Notes under the pieces: generated by a model
Database searches by the model: none
What the model saw: only the letters and a program-made list of their open reading frames with translations
Told to the model about the DNA's origin: nothing
Source: Engraulis encrasicolus
Lineage: Eukaryota; Chordata; Actinopteri; Clupeiformes; Engraulidae
DNA: 64,000 nt
Assembly: GCF_034702125.1 (NCBI RefSeq)
Contig: NC_085860.1
Coordinates: 15,300,723-15,364,722, forward strand
Direction of reading: 5' to 3'
Made by a program: the position numbers and the translations under genes
Shown here: positions 9,701-22,399 of the stretch, piece by piece
Layout: the number at the start of each line of letters is the position of its first letter
How positions within the stretch are numbered: position 1 is the first letter of the stretch

Positions 9701-12025
9701 GGCGGCGGCCCACCTCCCCCAGACGGCAGCCGCACAGGTCGCAGCTCAGGCAGTCCTCGTGCCAGTACTGCTCTATGGCCTTCAGGAAGAAGCGGTCGCC
9801 AATGCTCTGCTGGCACCCCCCGCACGTCAGCAGCGACGGAGGCATCTGCAGCACCTCGTCCACCGGCTCCCTGGGAACACACAAGATGGACGGATGAATA
9901 AACGGTTGGATGGATAATGGATGGATAGATGGATGGATAGATAGAATAGACTTTATCATCATGTCAGCATCAAAATTGCCTTTGCCTTGGTCTCACTGTA
10001 TAAATACACAAATAGACATTCATTCTAGGGCTGCACGATTATGGTAAAAATCATAATCACGATTATTTTGGTCAAAATCGTAATCACGATTACTGATCAC
10101 GATTATTGATTTTTTGCAGATTTTTTTGAAAAGTATAACAAGATGAAATATAACCAAGAATTAACTATATACGGGATGAGCAAAATAAAATGAATTGTAA
10201 TACTTATATAAAGGCAATAGCATGAAACTTAGGTGGACAGATTTCTGGCCAGAAACACCAGCCTGTCAGTATGTTCTGGCTTCAAGGACGCTCTCAAAGG
10301 TAGGTCACTATTGCCACGATTAAATCACGATTAATATTTTGACTTCGATTTCACTAATTTATCACGATTTTCGATTATTTTCGATTAATTGTGCAGCCCT
10401 AATTCATTCCATTGCTCAAAACAAAAACACATAGGCCTACATAGATCATTGCATCCATCCACTCCCTCCAGCCACCCTTCCCAGCATATACATCATATAC
10501 AAGTCAGGTACCAGTTCTAGACCCTGGATGGATGGATGGATGGATGGATGGATGGATGGCTAGTGTTGAGAGAAGCATATCCATCAGGACAGAAACAACA
10601 AAAACACAACATCCCTTCCCAATTCAAACATGGCTATTCTTTTAAGCTGTGCTAAACCTTTTAGGTGTTCTGCTTTTCTGATGTGTACTGCTGACTTACA
10701 GCATGTCCTTCTCATTTGTGTCAAAAAACACTTCTGCTGACTTCAATGGTTCTCTCAGGCTTTTCATGTAATCAATCAACCAAGACAGACAGCGTTTTGT
10801 GCTGTGAAATGTGTGGTCACTGACGGTTAGTTACTGTGCTGTGGTTACTAATTTGTGTCAAAAAGAAACAAACATTCACAATGACTTGGCTCTCTCAGGC
10901 CTGTCATACAAACATTCAATTCATCAATCAAACAGACAACAGAAACATCCTTTGAGCTGTATGTTTATTGACACTGATGTGCCACTTATTTGTGCCGCTC
11001 TCATTTGTGTCTCATCAAGTAATCAGCACCAAGTAAGCACCACCAAGTCCGTTTCTTATTAACACTCCTATGTGGTGGAGGATACACTCAGGACGGGCCC
11101 GGGACAGTCATTTAAAGCCCCATCCACCCCCACCCCCTGAATACATAGAATGGGATGAGGACCCAAATCTGTGCTCCCTCTCTCCCTGGGCCCGGGACAA
11201 CTGACCCCCTTTGTTCCTCCCTGTTGGCTTCCCTGCTTACACTGATTCGCCCCTTTCTAATTTGTGTCAAAAGGAAACGATCGCAATTGCTTGGTTCTCT
11301 CCGGTTTCTCATGTAGGGGTTATGTAACAAACATTAACACACATCATTTCACATCACGGAAGTTCAGTGTTCTGCTTCGTCACACTCATTTTAATATTTC
11401 AGGCCTGCTCTAGGATATGAAAAAACACACCTTTTGAAACGTGTCAGTATAAGAGTGGGCTAAACAGATAAACACATTCTCTTTGATCTAATAATAACAA
11501 TGCTAGAAACTGTATGCATTTATGTCTTATATATGTAGAAATAGTAGCCTACTGAGTTCCTGTGTATTCTTCAGAGATAATTAAATGAACAATCATGATA
11601 GGCTATGATTAAAATGTTAAATGTGCATGGGCCTATTCTGCAAGCATAGTGTCCAATTCTATTTGGTTGCATAACTTTGAAATAATCACAAAAATGATCA
11701 ATAATTCAGATCATTTTGGTCAAGTAATTACAACCATGAACTATTTTGCTCTCTGAAGTACAGTAACCGAATACGCAGTAGAAACTGTAACATTGTGAAT
11801 CCCAAATGAGGTGTGAAACAATGTAACCTAGTCTGACACCGAGGCTATAGTCGTTTGTAGCCTACACACATGACCCCATCCGTTGTGCGCCAAGCTCTTG
11901 GACAGTAAAACAAACAAAAAACCCTCCACAGACCCAACGGCAAGACATCAGAAATAGACTATTAAATGTTTAAAGCCTACTCACTCGTTTGACTCCAGTG
12001 TCTTTCTTTCAATTGTAGATGCCAT
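6520..12025 (-). CDS. LMO2: LMO2, LIM-only transcription adaptor (complete)
   Basis: Three coding exons at 12025-11985, 9870-9655 and 6739-6520 join to 477 nt, encoding 158 aa, the same length as human LMO2. Two LIM zinc-binding domains are intact. LIM1 uses C30, C33, H51, C54, C57, C60, C80 and D83. LIM2 uses C94, C97, H116, C119, C122, C125, C144 and D147. LMO2 binds no DNA itself. It is known to bridge TAL1/E-protein and GATA factors through LDB1 in blood and endothelial progenitors, in the nucleus. The start is the ATG at 12025, which gives the short N-terminus typical of LMO2 (M-A-S-T-I-E-R-K). The gene diverges from CAPRIN1, as in mammals. Intron 2 is unusual: exon 2's end is amplified at its 5' side and a minisatellite abuts its 3' side. 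Identification is very secure; exon edges were set by eye from GT-AG and frame. Confidence 0.96.
6741..6990 (-). repeat. 20-bp minisatellite abutting LMO2 exon 3
   Basis: About 12 units of close to 20 bp (plus strand 'cagggagagaggggaccagg' and variants) run up to the 3' splice site of exon 3. On the transcribed strand each unit is pyrimidine-rich, and the last unit is the polypyrimidine tract of the real acceptor. Confidence 0.93.
6991..8928 (-). other. LMO2: LMO2 intron 2, distal part
   Basis: No exon is seen. It holds a 30-bp tandem duplication near 7541-7606, C-rich tracts near 7900-8000, a non-LTR retrotransposon tail near 8195-8294, and a fragment starting near 8826 that resembles a hAT terminal repeat (CAGTGGTTCTCAACCT). 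Confidence 0.6.
8195..8294 (+). mobile_element. 3' end of a non-LTR retrotransposon
   Basis: The stretch 'caatgacaataaaaagctc' followed by repeats of TTGATTC is a typical LINE 3' terminus with a short tandem tail. The element may extend left to about 7700, but I see no reading frame. Confidence 0.6.
8929..9655 (-). repeat. Tandem copies of the LMO2 exon 2/intron 2 boundary
   Basis: Units of about 90 bp each carry a copy of the end of exon 2 and its 5' splice site (CTTGAG|GTTAGT on the minus strand). Boundary-like copies lie near 8968-9007, 9057-9094, 9148-9185, 9221-9257, 9314-9350 and 9573-9605; the genuine boundary is at 9655. An unrelated repeat (CAGGGGCGG-type end near 9412) interrupts the series. 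Confidence 0.9.
9655..9870 (-). CDS. LMO2: LMO2 coding exon 2 (LIM1)
   Basis: It encodes residues 15-85 and most of Arg86, holding the complete LIM1 domain and the acidic/hydrophobic lead-in ([12 protein letters not shown]). The acceptor AG is at 9871-9872; the donor is GTTAGT just below 9655. The sequence is near-identical to mammalian LMO2. Confidence 0.96.
9871..11984 (-). other. LMO2: LMO2 intron 1
   Basis: The donor GTGAGT is at 11979-11984. The intron contains (GGAT)n runs near 9890-9945 and 10526-10560, a hAT-like MITE at 10026-10401, and three imperfect copies of a block of roughly 90 bp beginning 'atttgtgtcaaaa' near 10708, 10848 and 11252. No exon is seen. Confidence 0.75.
10026..10401. 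mobile_element. hAT-like MITE, 376 bp, perfect 8-bp TSD
   Basis: The ends are TAGGGCTGCACGATTA and its inverse, flanked by ATTCATTC at 10018-10025 and 10402-10409. The interior is AT-rich and noncoding. An 8-bp target duplication is the hAT hallmark. Confidence 0.9.
11985..12025 (-). CDS. LMO2: LMO2 coding exon 1
   Basis: It encodes residues 1-13 and two bases of codon 14 ([13 protein letters not shown]). The ATG is at 12025-12023. The matching phase with exon 2 (GA|G) restores Glu-Glu-Pro at the junction. The transcript's 5' UTR continues upstream for an unknown length. Confidence 0.9.
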
Positions 12026-12700
12026 TCCGAAACGTATCCTCCACAACATCCAGGTTTTCTCCAAATTGTGTTTCACACTCAGAGAACACTCTCTTCCTCT
12101 CGTCCGCGCATCTTTTTTTTTATTTCAGCAGTTAAAATTGCGGCATGACATAACGGAGCCTGTCCTGAAGTGTGCCATGCGTTTAGGGAACATGAAAGGA
12201 AGCACCTGTCCAGCCACTACGATTCACCAGCCACTGAATGCCATCACTCCGTCGCCTCTAAAAATCCGTAGATGTTCACAATCCATTACCGCTGCGCACA
12301 GTGCGCAGTTTTAATCTCCAATCCGCTATAATATAGAAGGCTACGCTACTGTAAACGCGCTGGTAGTCAAGCTCGGTGTGATAATTAATTGCCTGCCATA
12401 AACTAATTTCCCCGCATTGGACAGTTGTGTGCTGTGGCGAGGAGTCTATCCACTCGGAAAGGCAGTTACCACAAGGCTGGTTAGAGGCGCGCTTTACATC
12501 CCTTCCTTGTGATCCCCTGCGTTGCGTCCTTCTGAGAAAGGAAAAGCTGTCCCCGTTATTGTAGACTACATCAGGTATTTTTAAATGGCCCTGCCCCCTC
12601 GGTTTCTGGTTTCGTTTCCCTCTTCCTGCTCACGACTATTTGACAATAGGAGGAAATTGCTCTTAAAGAGGCAGATAGCCAAGCAGACAATGCAATGATC
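12026..12700 (-). promoter_or_regulatory. LMO2: Presumed LMO2 5' UTR and proximal promoter
   Basis: The region directly upstream of the LMO2 start codon is less AT-rich than its surroundings and has GGAA/TTCC (ETS-type) cores, for example near 12615-12660. Known LMO2 proximal promoters depend on ETS factors, so this is plausible, but I see no decisive core promoter element. Confidence 0.35.
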
Positions 12701-12952
12701 TCTGCAAGAAACCTAGTGGGAGTCGTGACAGCGGCAGATCACGAGCTCCAAATGAGCTTTTGACTTAACAGCCTGGATGGTTGGATGGTTCTGCATGGTT
12801 GGCGGAAGACTTATAATCTACTTGTATCTTCCTCAATTAGGCCTAGGTATGGCATGACTGAGAACTCTTTCTTGAGAAAGAAGTGCTTGACGATAAATGG
12901 TGATTGTTTTAGAATAAATAATGGCATATTGTGTTATTTTAAAAAGTATTTT

Positions 12953-14060
12953 TTAAAGGATAGTTCCGGCGTAAAATGAAAGTTTCACCATCGCTTTCCC
13001 ATGCCACATAATGTATCTAATGATGAGCCATTCCGGGCAATGCCGCGCCGTTATGGAGTTAGCTTATTTTAAGCTTTTTGGTGAAAAACGCAGCCAACGC
13101 ATCACGGCGGGGCCAATTATAAACCTATTATTTTCTGATGTTTCCCCGCTATAAACAACTTCAAAAACGCTACACACTTCATCACAAAGGTCTCGTCAAT
13201 CAAACCGAGGCACAGAGAATGTCATCGGACCACACAATCTTTCACTGGCCAGTGTTTTCAGAGGTGTCTCACTGTTGCAACTCTCTGACCCGGATGCCAG
13301 GGCGCGCGAGGTCAGAAGGACCATTACGCAACGGAGGAGGGCTGGAGGAATTTATAAAGTCGTACTAGAAGTACTCTTACAGATGTAAGTACACCACCAG
13401 TGGTGTGTTATTACAAAGCTGAATCCATGTTATAATATACCGTGTTGCAATTACTTTGTAAGAGTAGTCTGCCTACCTGTACTCTCCATGCAACTCTTCA
13501 AATCTGCTGCCTGCACACACGGTAGTAGCGATCCCTCCGGGTTTTTACGCCAGTTTCGTCCACTTCTAATGTTATTAGCCATTCCCGTAATATGGCTGGT
13601 TTAGACAGTGGCAGTCGGTGAAAACGGTCGGGGTTCCAGCTTTTCATTTTACGGTCGTAGCCGGTGCGAACCGCGGACCATGTTTAGCCTACCTAGCCAC
13701 CTGATTGAGTAGCCTGCATCCGGGTCAGAGAGTTGCAACAGTGAGACACCTCTGAAAACACTGGCCAGTGAAAGATTGTGTGGTCCGATGACATTCTCTG
13801 TGCCTCGGTTTGATTAACGAGACCTTTGTGATGAAGTGTGTAGCGTTTTTGAAGTTGTTTATAGCGGGGAAACATCAGAAAAGAATAGGTTTATAATTGG
13901 CCCCGCCGTGATGCGTTGGCTGCGTTTTTCACCAAAAAGCTTAAAATAAGCTAACTCCATAACGGCGCGGCATTGCCCGGAATGGCTCATCATTAGATAC
14001 ATTATGTGGCATGGGAAAGCGATGGTGAAACTTTCATTTTACGCCGGAACTATCCTTTAA
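12953..14060. mobile_element. TTAA-flanked foldback element with 345-bp arms
   Basis: The arms 12953-13297 and 13716-14060 are inverted copies with about two mismatches by eye. TTAA flanks both ends, and the ends read TTAAAGGATAGTTCC. The 418-bp centre resembles the foldback sequence at 50027-50196. The same short protein frame appears on opposite strands only because of the inversion; nothing is coded. Confidence 0.9.
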
Positions 14061-14577
14061 GTGGTGCGTTTGTTTTGCTATGGGGTCCCCCATGCCTAGG
14101 CTACAGCAGTTTCCTGTTTTTGGAGTGCCATCTGTCTTTATACTTTTATTTCCATGATGCTATTTTTGTTTCTGCTTTGTTCACTCAAACTGCAATGGAT
14201 CCAAAACAACCTTACAATACGCTAACAATGTTTGCAAGCTTGCCTCAACCATAACCCATGAACCAATAGAACAAAAGGTTAATAATTTCAGAGTCAGTAT
14301 AATACACGTAGGCTGTGTCCTTTGAATTTACATAAATGTACTGAATTTGTTCTACAAATCTACAAATATGCCCTACACAATGCATCGAAAGACACAAAAA
14401 GTGAGCGTTTTGTTTTTGGTGTAATCTCTTGCTGTGCAGTCTTCTTCAGTTTGCGTGGCTGGAGGAGAAGCCTCTTATCTGCAGCCAGACCCTTAGGCGT
14501 GCCTGCCGGTGGCATGGGCTGAACTTTCTGTTGAATTGGGTATAAAGATAAAGAGCCAGCCTACAAAACACACTCTC

Positions 14578-14743
<166 letters not shown>

Positions 14744-15303
14744 GGGCGCATCATGATGTGATCCAAAACACTGGACGTCCCCAACACACTTTCTCTGCTT
14801 GAGGCAAGGCTGTGGGCTAGTTCAAACACTGTCCACCAAGGACGCATCAGCCAGAGTTCAGTGCTGACCAAAGAGATACCAGGTTTTTATGAAGACACAA
14901 AGTATGATATAGGCTACAGAGATAATTTAGCCTAATTTTAAAAACAAAACAAACAAATCATTCTGTTAAGTCTGTGAGATGGTAAATTAAAAACCCCTAA
15001 GCGCAGAGCCTATGTAACCTTACGGTCACAAAAATTGTAATGGATATGTCTTAATCTGTTACTTTTACTGTTTCATTGTTATGATGTAGTTGAGTATTTT
15101 CAGCAAAATAGTGAATAGACCCGACAGTGACCCCATCTGCAGTATGAGTTATTTTGAAAGTAACTTGTAGATTTAATGTCCTGAAAATACAAGGAAAACA
15201 CACTCTGATCAATCCTGTGACCATATTTCAATAATATATATATTTTTTACAAGGTTTGTCCCTCTCTTAACGCCTCACCAATAATGAAATAAGAGCATGA
15301 AGA

Positions 15304-15465
15304 CTTTTTTCGACTTTATTTGATAGGACAGTTTGAGAGGTGGACAGGAAGCGAATGGGGAGAGAGACGGGGAGGGACCGGCAAAGGACCTGGGCCGGGA
15401 ATCGAACCCGGGTCAGCCGCATGGTAGACGAGTGCCCTATACTGGTTGGCCACGGCAGGGCCAGG
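15304..15465 (-). mobile_element. tRNA-derived SINE (family B)
   Basis: In reverse the copy starts with a tRNA-like head, including a GGGTTCGATTCC B box, and ends in A-rich sequence. Related copies are at about 26405-26550 (-) and 60905-61050 (-), with a degenerate one near 17255-17400 (+). Confidence 0.75.
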
Positions 15466-18400
15466 ACAGTAGTTTTCAAAATAGGGGCTCTGGGGGGCCG
15501 CGAGATGTTGGTAGCGGGGCCGTGGCAGGTGAGCAGGAAAAGTATAACAAACAACGAACACCTACCGAAAATGATCTTTAAAAAAAAACTGTTTCATGGT
15601 AATGTATTGCATCTCTCAACATAACTATTATTGTTGTTTTATATATCCCAGTGGGGCACTGACTCACGGACCTAGGCTATGGTTGCGAAAGAGGGAGCAC
15701 AGAAAAATTGTGTGGCACAACCCATGTAAGGGGGGCCTTGACTGGAATATACCGGTATATAGGGGACCTCGTAATGGTGAAGTTTGGGAACCGCTGTGCG
15801 AGGAGAATAAATTACTTTTGGCAGGGGGTGGCAGGGCTGGACTGGCCATCTGGCCTATTCACTATTTGCTGAAAATACTCAACTACATCATATTAACAAC
15901 CTTGCTATGGCAGTACCAACAGCCTTAAGTAACAGATTAAGACATAGCCAGCCAGTACAATTTTGGAGACAGTAGGTTATAACATAGGATCTGCACTGAG
16001 GGGTTATGCCTAAAGTGCCCGGGCCGTATTACTCTCTCAGTCCAGCCCTGCATGGGGGGTGACAGGAGACATCCTGGTGTCCTGGCCCCGGCCATCCTGC
16101 TGCGTCCTGATAGGCCGAGAGCACCCCAGATGGCTCCACATGATAGAGGCAAACGAGCTTCAGCCGTGTCCCACAGAAACCCCCGTCTGTCAGTCTGGCG
16201 GTGCGGTTACAGGGTGGGAAAAGCCTTCTCTGCGACACACATTTCCTCTCTTCGTACTACACATAACAGGAGATGGTTGCTCGGAGACCATCAACAGTTT
16301 GTTTCTGATGCGTGCTTTCCATCACGACTTCCTATGCTAGCCACTCACACTGGAGAGAGATGACAGTGATGTAACCGAAAGTGCTTTGACCTACAAAGAA
16401 GGCGACAGGCAGCGAGAGGCAAAAAGGACACTGTTACTTATCTACAGTACAAGTAACCATAATTTAGGATGAAACTTTTTACCACATGACCTTTTCATTC
16501 TTATCAGAATGGTTCAAAGTGGAGGAGTGGATAAAAGGTGATGTCAAAACCCTGCAAAGTCCAATGAACACATTGAGACATTGTAGCAGACTCGTATCAG
16601 TACTGCTCAACACTTCTTGAAAATATCTCATCTTATTTTAATTAGTTTTTTGGCAATGGGAAGTTAATTAGCTTCTACATGGAGATCAATGAAAGCCAAT
16701 ACAATAAGTAATTCGCTTTCAAAATTAGGGTAGGGGAAATGATCTACATCAAGTTTTGTGTAGTCACATTTAAACAAAAGGTGCACCTCGGCTCATCATG
16801 TGCACTGTTCCACCAGTAGAACTCTTCACTACTGGTTAATAAGGTCATTACTAGTGATAGCAAATTTCAAACACAGTTCGTGTCTGCCTTGGCCCAGTCT
16901 CAACTAGCTAAGCGCAGGGATGTCAAACTGAAATTGACTGAGGGCCAAAATCAAATCTGGAAAGAAGTCGCGGGCCGAACTGAACATTTAGTTGAAAAAA
17001 TGGACTAAAATTGTGCGTACATGCTCTTCATACTTCAAGTTAAATTTCACACACACTTTCCCATCATATATGGTAGGCTAGTTCAAATGCGTCTGCACAT
17101 CCTGTGACACACCAAATTTTATATTCAAGTGTTGTAATACTATACATTAGTGTATGTGGGCCAAGTGTAATACACATTTGAAATGGTCTCGCGGGCCGAA
17201 TAAAATGGGTCCACAGGCCAGATTTGGCCCCCAGGCCTGAGTTTGACATCATACTGTCAGTGATCATACTGTTACACCAGAGACGAGAATTCAATTCCGG
17301 TACGAGGTCATTTCCCAGCAATACCCCTGTCCCTCTCTCAACCATTTCCTGTTATCTCTTCACTGTCACTATCAAACAAAGGCATAACAAAGCCCACCCA
17401 AATGCTTCAAAGACAAATGCTGTGTCTTAACTCAATAAAATACTAAACTGTATGTAGTCTCCTTGTTGTTCTCTTAAGCCTAACCCTAAATAAACCTTGT
17501 CAATACACCTCTTCAGACAGGTAGAAGACACTGCAATCATATCAACGCTCATCAACCACGTTATGTGCACCAACATAATCAGTACACAGCAAGTCACTGC
17601 ATGTTCAGAAGCAGAATCTGCGATGAAATGAACAGATTTTCACCTTACAAACTATGTAAAACACGTATAATAAATCAACAAAATACAGTATATAATAATC
17701 AACTGAATATGTGCTGTGTGCCATAATCCTGGAAGGAGTTCTAGATACTGTAGGTCATGATGTTTCATGGCCAGTGAAGGAGGTCACTTCACACTACATT
17801 GTTCACGAACTTCAGAGACGACTTATTGTTCAGCTCCCGTGTGGAATGTCCGGCCGCATGGAGAAATGAAAACATAGCTGCATGGTTACTCCATCAGAAA
17901 AGTGGATTTACTGGTGTCTGAGTATGTACAATGTAATAGCAGGAGCCGGTCCAGTCAGGTCCTAATTGCGGATTAATCTGTTGTTTTGGTCCCGTATGAG
18001 ACACGGTAATCCATCACCAGCTGATTAAACATAACAACCTCATTTCCCTCTCGGCAGCAAAGCCAGGCCTCATTGTTGACTCTGTGATAGCATGTTTGTG
18101 TTTTTTCTGGACCAACAGCAATAGTGAGGAAACAGTTTCCTTGCTAATCAGCACCATAGTGATTATTGACTCCTAATAGGGGACTGCTGTCCCTGCTCTC
18201 TCCGACACACTAGCAGTTTCATCAGACAGAGGCGACGCCCCCAAGACTGATCGATTCTACCATGCAGCATGGATCTCTACTCTGTCTACCATGCAGCATG
18301 GATCTCCTACTCGGTCTGCTGTTATGGGAGCAGGTTGCCTCTGCAGAGCTACTGTTTCTGTGTATATAGGAGTGCCCTTGCTCTCTCTCTCTCTTTCTCT

Positions 18401-19663
18401 CTCTGATTGAGTCTCAGCAGGCCACGGAAATGAGTCAGTGGTTGAATGAGAGCTTCTCCTCCCCGTGGGTTTCAGCGCTAATCAGTATTATACCCCAAAA
18501 GAAAATACGCGTACAATAGGACAGTGCAATCCAAGAGCAGGGCAGCCATGTTAACCGCTTCCTGTATTTGCCAAACTCTATCAAACGGCAGCACAGCACA
18601 TCCCACATTTCTACAGGCCTTCTCTGGTGATAGCACAAAAGCGTTTCAGACAACAAAAATACAAACTCAGGGCTCTTACCATCATAAACGTGCAACAATT
18701 GCTGGCTAATGTACCCTGTTACAGAGGACTGGGCTTATTTTTAGCAAGCTAATACGTACATTTGTTGGAAACATAACTTCTGTGCTATGTTCATGAAAAC
18801 ATGTATTTCCCCCAATTCTTGTAGCCTCTTAAGGCATATGGGCCTGTCGATGGGTCTCATCAAGTATTATCTTTTTTCCCACAAAAAATAAACTACATCA
18901 TCACAACATTGCTAAGACAATGGTGGGAGTCTTAAGTAAAAGAGTAAGAAAGGGTCATTACCATTTTGTGACAGTAATGCTATAAGGAGGCTCTGCAGAG
19001 GGGTTTTTAACATTACTTCTAGCCTGGTAAACCAGCGCCACCCGCTGGGCGCCAAAATTTTTCAGCTGCGAGTGGGTCAGAGGAGCGATTTGTCAGAGCA
19101 CATGGATGGTTTGAAAAAATAACAGGTTGTTCTCATCAGCAATCGTCCAAGGTATCGTTCATCGGGACCAGACTAAATTACTCCGGTCTCACATTTAGGC
19201 TGGTTTATCAGGCTACATTACTTCACTAACACAGATGTGCTTCACTGTGAAGTATGAACTATTACACAACGCATGTCTGAATAATTCACATACAGCAAAT
19301 GACTCACACTGAGACATGAATTACCTTCACAGAACACCAGTAGGCCTACATAACAGAGGTGGACTGGACTGAACCGAACTGCAACCAGACACCCGCAGCT
19401 GCTCGTGAAACAGCTCTCTACCGCCATCTGCTGGATAATATCTGTAAGTCTCTGCATAAGGTCTGAATGACATCACAGACCTAGCCTGGTCCTGACCAGA
19501 GCCATCCCATAATACTACCATTTCCATTTCGTATTCTTGGTCTGGACTTCGTTTGATCTGACGCAATTGCAGGAAGGAAATTTTTTGAAAAATCAGGATT
19601 TAACTTATAAGTTGTTGAACAAACATGTCTGACGTCTATCTATGGCGATGTAGGACTGTTTAA

Positions 19664-20032
19664 TAGGGATGCACCGATACCGATACTGCTCATTATACTC
19701 GTACTCGTACTCGTCAAGCACTTGCCGATACCAGGAATGATACTGCTATTACACAAAACAATGCAAAATCTTGTCACGTTCTGTGGACTTGAAAGCAGCA
19801 TGGGAAAAAAGTGCCACCTCATACATTTAATAACATTTAAATTTACATGGAAATGGACAATACAAATATCACAGGTGGAAAAAAACAAGGCCATGCATTT
19901 ATTTTCATTGTATTTTGGTGGTAAAAGGTATCGGTATCGGTATCGGTATCGGTACTCGGTATCGGCAAGTACACACATTAATGTACTCGTACTTGTATCG
20001 GTTTTCAAAAAAGTGGTATCGGTGCATCCCTA
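19664..20032. mobile_element. hAT-like MITE, 369 bp, perfect 8-bp TSD
   Basis: The ends are TAGGGATGCACCGATACC and its inverse, with CTGTTTAA at 19656-19663 and 20033-20040. It contains GGTATC and CGTACT short tandem runs. Noncoding. Confidence 0.92.
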
Positions 20033-20882
20033 CTGTTTAACAGACATGTCTGACAGAACATCCTACCGTAGGTTAAAATTACAATGTAGGACCGTTTGTC
20101 AGAACACCGGCGCAAATCCTACCGGTCAACATCGCTCCACAGAAGACAGGTACCAGACGTAGTGCAGAGCCAAGTGTCTTGGCGGAAGTACGTAGGATGG
20201 CGCGCGAGGCTATCACAGACCCAGCAATGTTCTCTGAATAAAAGCTTGGTGTAATTCTATCCCATACACTGGTATTGTAGTAATCCAACAAAATCAGGTG
20301 ATCATAGAAGGGAAAAAACTACAAGACAGTGTCAAAAGCATTGAAGTGAAATCCACTTTTCCAACTCAAAACATGTCATTCTTTCTGAGCGTAGCATTTT
20401 AGGTTGAGAACTTTGCTTTCAGCAAAAGAAGCAGTACAGTATCAGCCTATTACCTTCTATTGACTTCCTAAGCAATGGCAATGTGCCTAGCCCCCTTAAT
20501 GTTATTTTGACCAGGGTCAGTACCTAATTTAGGTCCGACTTGACTTTGATCCAAGATATTGTATGTAGCCTACAGCACATCAGGGTACTCTCTGAGTCAC
20601 CAGCCTTTTTACGCTGGGCCTTAGCTGCCTCGGGCTAAAGACTGAGGCCTATTTTCGGAGCGGCTTGTCCCAGTGACAAAGGCACCGGTTCCCAATGGGG
20701 GTGGCCATAAGGGATTGCAGACTAGTAGAAATAGGACAGGCGGTGAGGCTAATGGGGATGCTTAGGTCTCTGACCTCATATGTGTAGTAAAGGATGAAGA
20801 ATAAATAGGAAAAAAAATATGTGACCACAGAAATGTGTAGAAAACATTTAAAAACAGATTATAATATATAGTGATCTCATTG

Positions 20883-21230
20883 AGTGTTTCCCAACGGTCC
20901 GTGTAACGCTTTGCAGTGCTTTGATCCATTTTCGGAATTCACATGAAAAAGATGAAAAACGGGTTCAAAACTTCAATTTTCCAGACAACTCAGAAAACAG
21001 AAAATTGATGTTGTTTGTTCATTTCATTGTAATTTGTCGGTGACCTTTGAAAGACAAAAATGTGAATTTGAAACCAAAGTAAAATGAGTCTTTGTTATCT
21101 TTGATATCTGTTCCTCTATCCCAATGTGACTATATTCCATATATTTGTTATTATTACATTTTTCCAAGTACCCACAGAGGTGTGTTCGCGTACCCCTAGT
21201 GGTACACGTACCTCTGGTTGGGAAACACTG
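20883..21230. mobile_element. hAT-like MITE with GTGTTTCCCAAC ends
   Basis: The left end (AGTGTTTCCCAAC) and right end (GTTGGGAAACACT) are inverted. Another element with CAGTGTTTCCCA-type ends spans about 42074-42902. I could not establish a clean target duplication. Confidence 0.6.
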
Positions 21231-21765
21231 ATTTAATTTATTGAGGTCATTGGTGATAACACCTGTAATGTCTAAAATAATGTTATTACAGTGACGTAGG
21301 CTGATGTAGGCCCATCACTTCCTGTTGAAGGCACTGAAAACGGCATGCTTTGACATATCTTATCGCCGTAAAGCCAATATGTCTCCTCCCACACTGAGAC
21401 AATCAAAGAGTAAAAGATTTATGCTGCAAACTTCACTGTCTAGTCTAATACTGTAGTCATGTTATTCATGCCCACATATGAAACACATTTTACCCTCATT
21501 AGTACCCATATGAGTAAATTGTAAGAAAGACTGACCAACGCCTGACTTGCCCTTCTGGCTGAATTGGTCCCCTGATTCACTGCATTTATTGGGGGTCTGT
21601 TCAAAACATTTTGTCGCTGGCCTGGTCACGTGGCTCTGTTAGCTTTTCCCTGAGGTATTTTCCTATACCTCGTAGTCTTGAAGTTTTCCTACCCTTCCTC
21701 TTGCACTCCAGCCGCAACGTTCAATCCTTACAGCGCTTTGTGGTTGCATTTTCAAATAGGGCTAC

Positions 21766-22094
21766 TGAAGTGAAGTGAAAGCCCACCTGAGGAACTCCAA
21801 CTCCTATTGTCATTGTGACACAGCACTCCACTGCACACAAGTGTTCACTACACACTGCACACAACTAAATTGCATTTATGCCTCACCCGTGCAAGGGGGC
21901 AGCCGCCAATGGCGCCCCAAGGGAGCAGTGCGGCAGGACGGTACCATGCTCAGGGTACCACTACCTCACTCATGGAGGAGCATGGGGGAGAGCACTGGTT
22001 AATTACTCCCCCCACCACCCTGGCGGGTCGGGAGTTGAACCGGCAACCTTTGGGATACAAGTCTGATGCCCAAACCACTTACCCATGACTGCCA
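21766..22094 (-). mobile_element. tRNA-derived SINE (family A), copy 1
   Basis: Read in reverse, it starts GGCAGTCATGGGTAAG, has a B box (GGTTCAACTCC) and a conserved body with 'caagggggcagccgcc', and ends in a GAAGTG-type tail. Copies 2 and 3 are at 24974-25229 (-) and 28704-28999 (+). Confidence 0.85.
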
Positions 22095-22399
22095 TAATAG
22101 TTTGTATATCAAGTGGTGTGCTTGCTGCATGCTGCTTGGAGCTTGTAAACTGAAGATCAGCTGTTCGGCACCTCAACTCGATGGCCAATCAAAAGGGAAA
22201 ATCGCTACGTGGAGGTGTGCACATGCGCACATGCCCAGTAGCAAAAAGGAGATAAACTCGACAGGGAGTCCATATCGACAGGACTCTCCCTCAGATCCAA
22301 CTCCTTTCACACAGCTTCCCAATGTGCAAAAAAGGGGTGCCTCACTTAAACAACTCGGTTTCTTTCAACTTCATGCTGCTTGTTGATTTGCCATCCACC

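Noticed and set aside
13138..13875. Identical short protein frames on opposite strands
   Set aside because: They are the two arms of one inverted repeat, not a conserved gene pair; no family similarity is seen.
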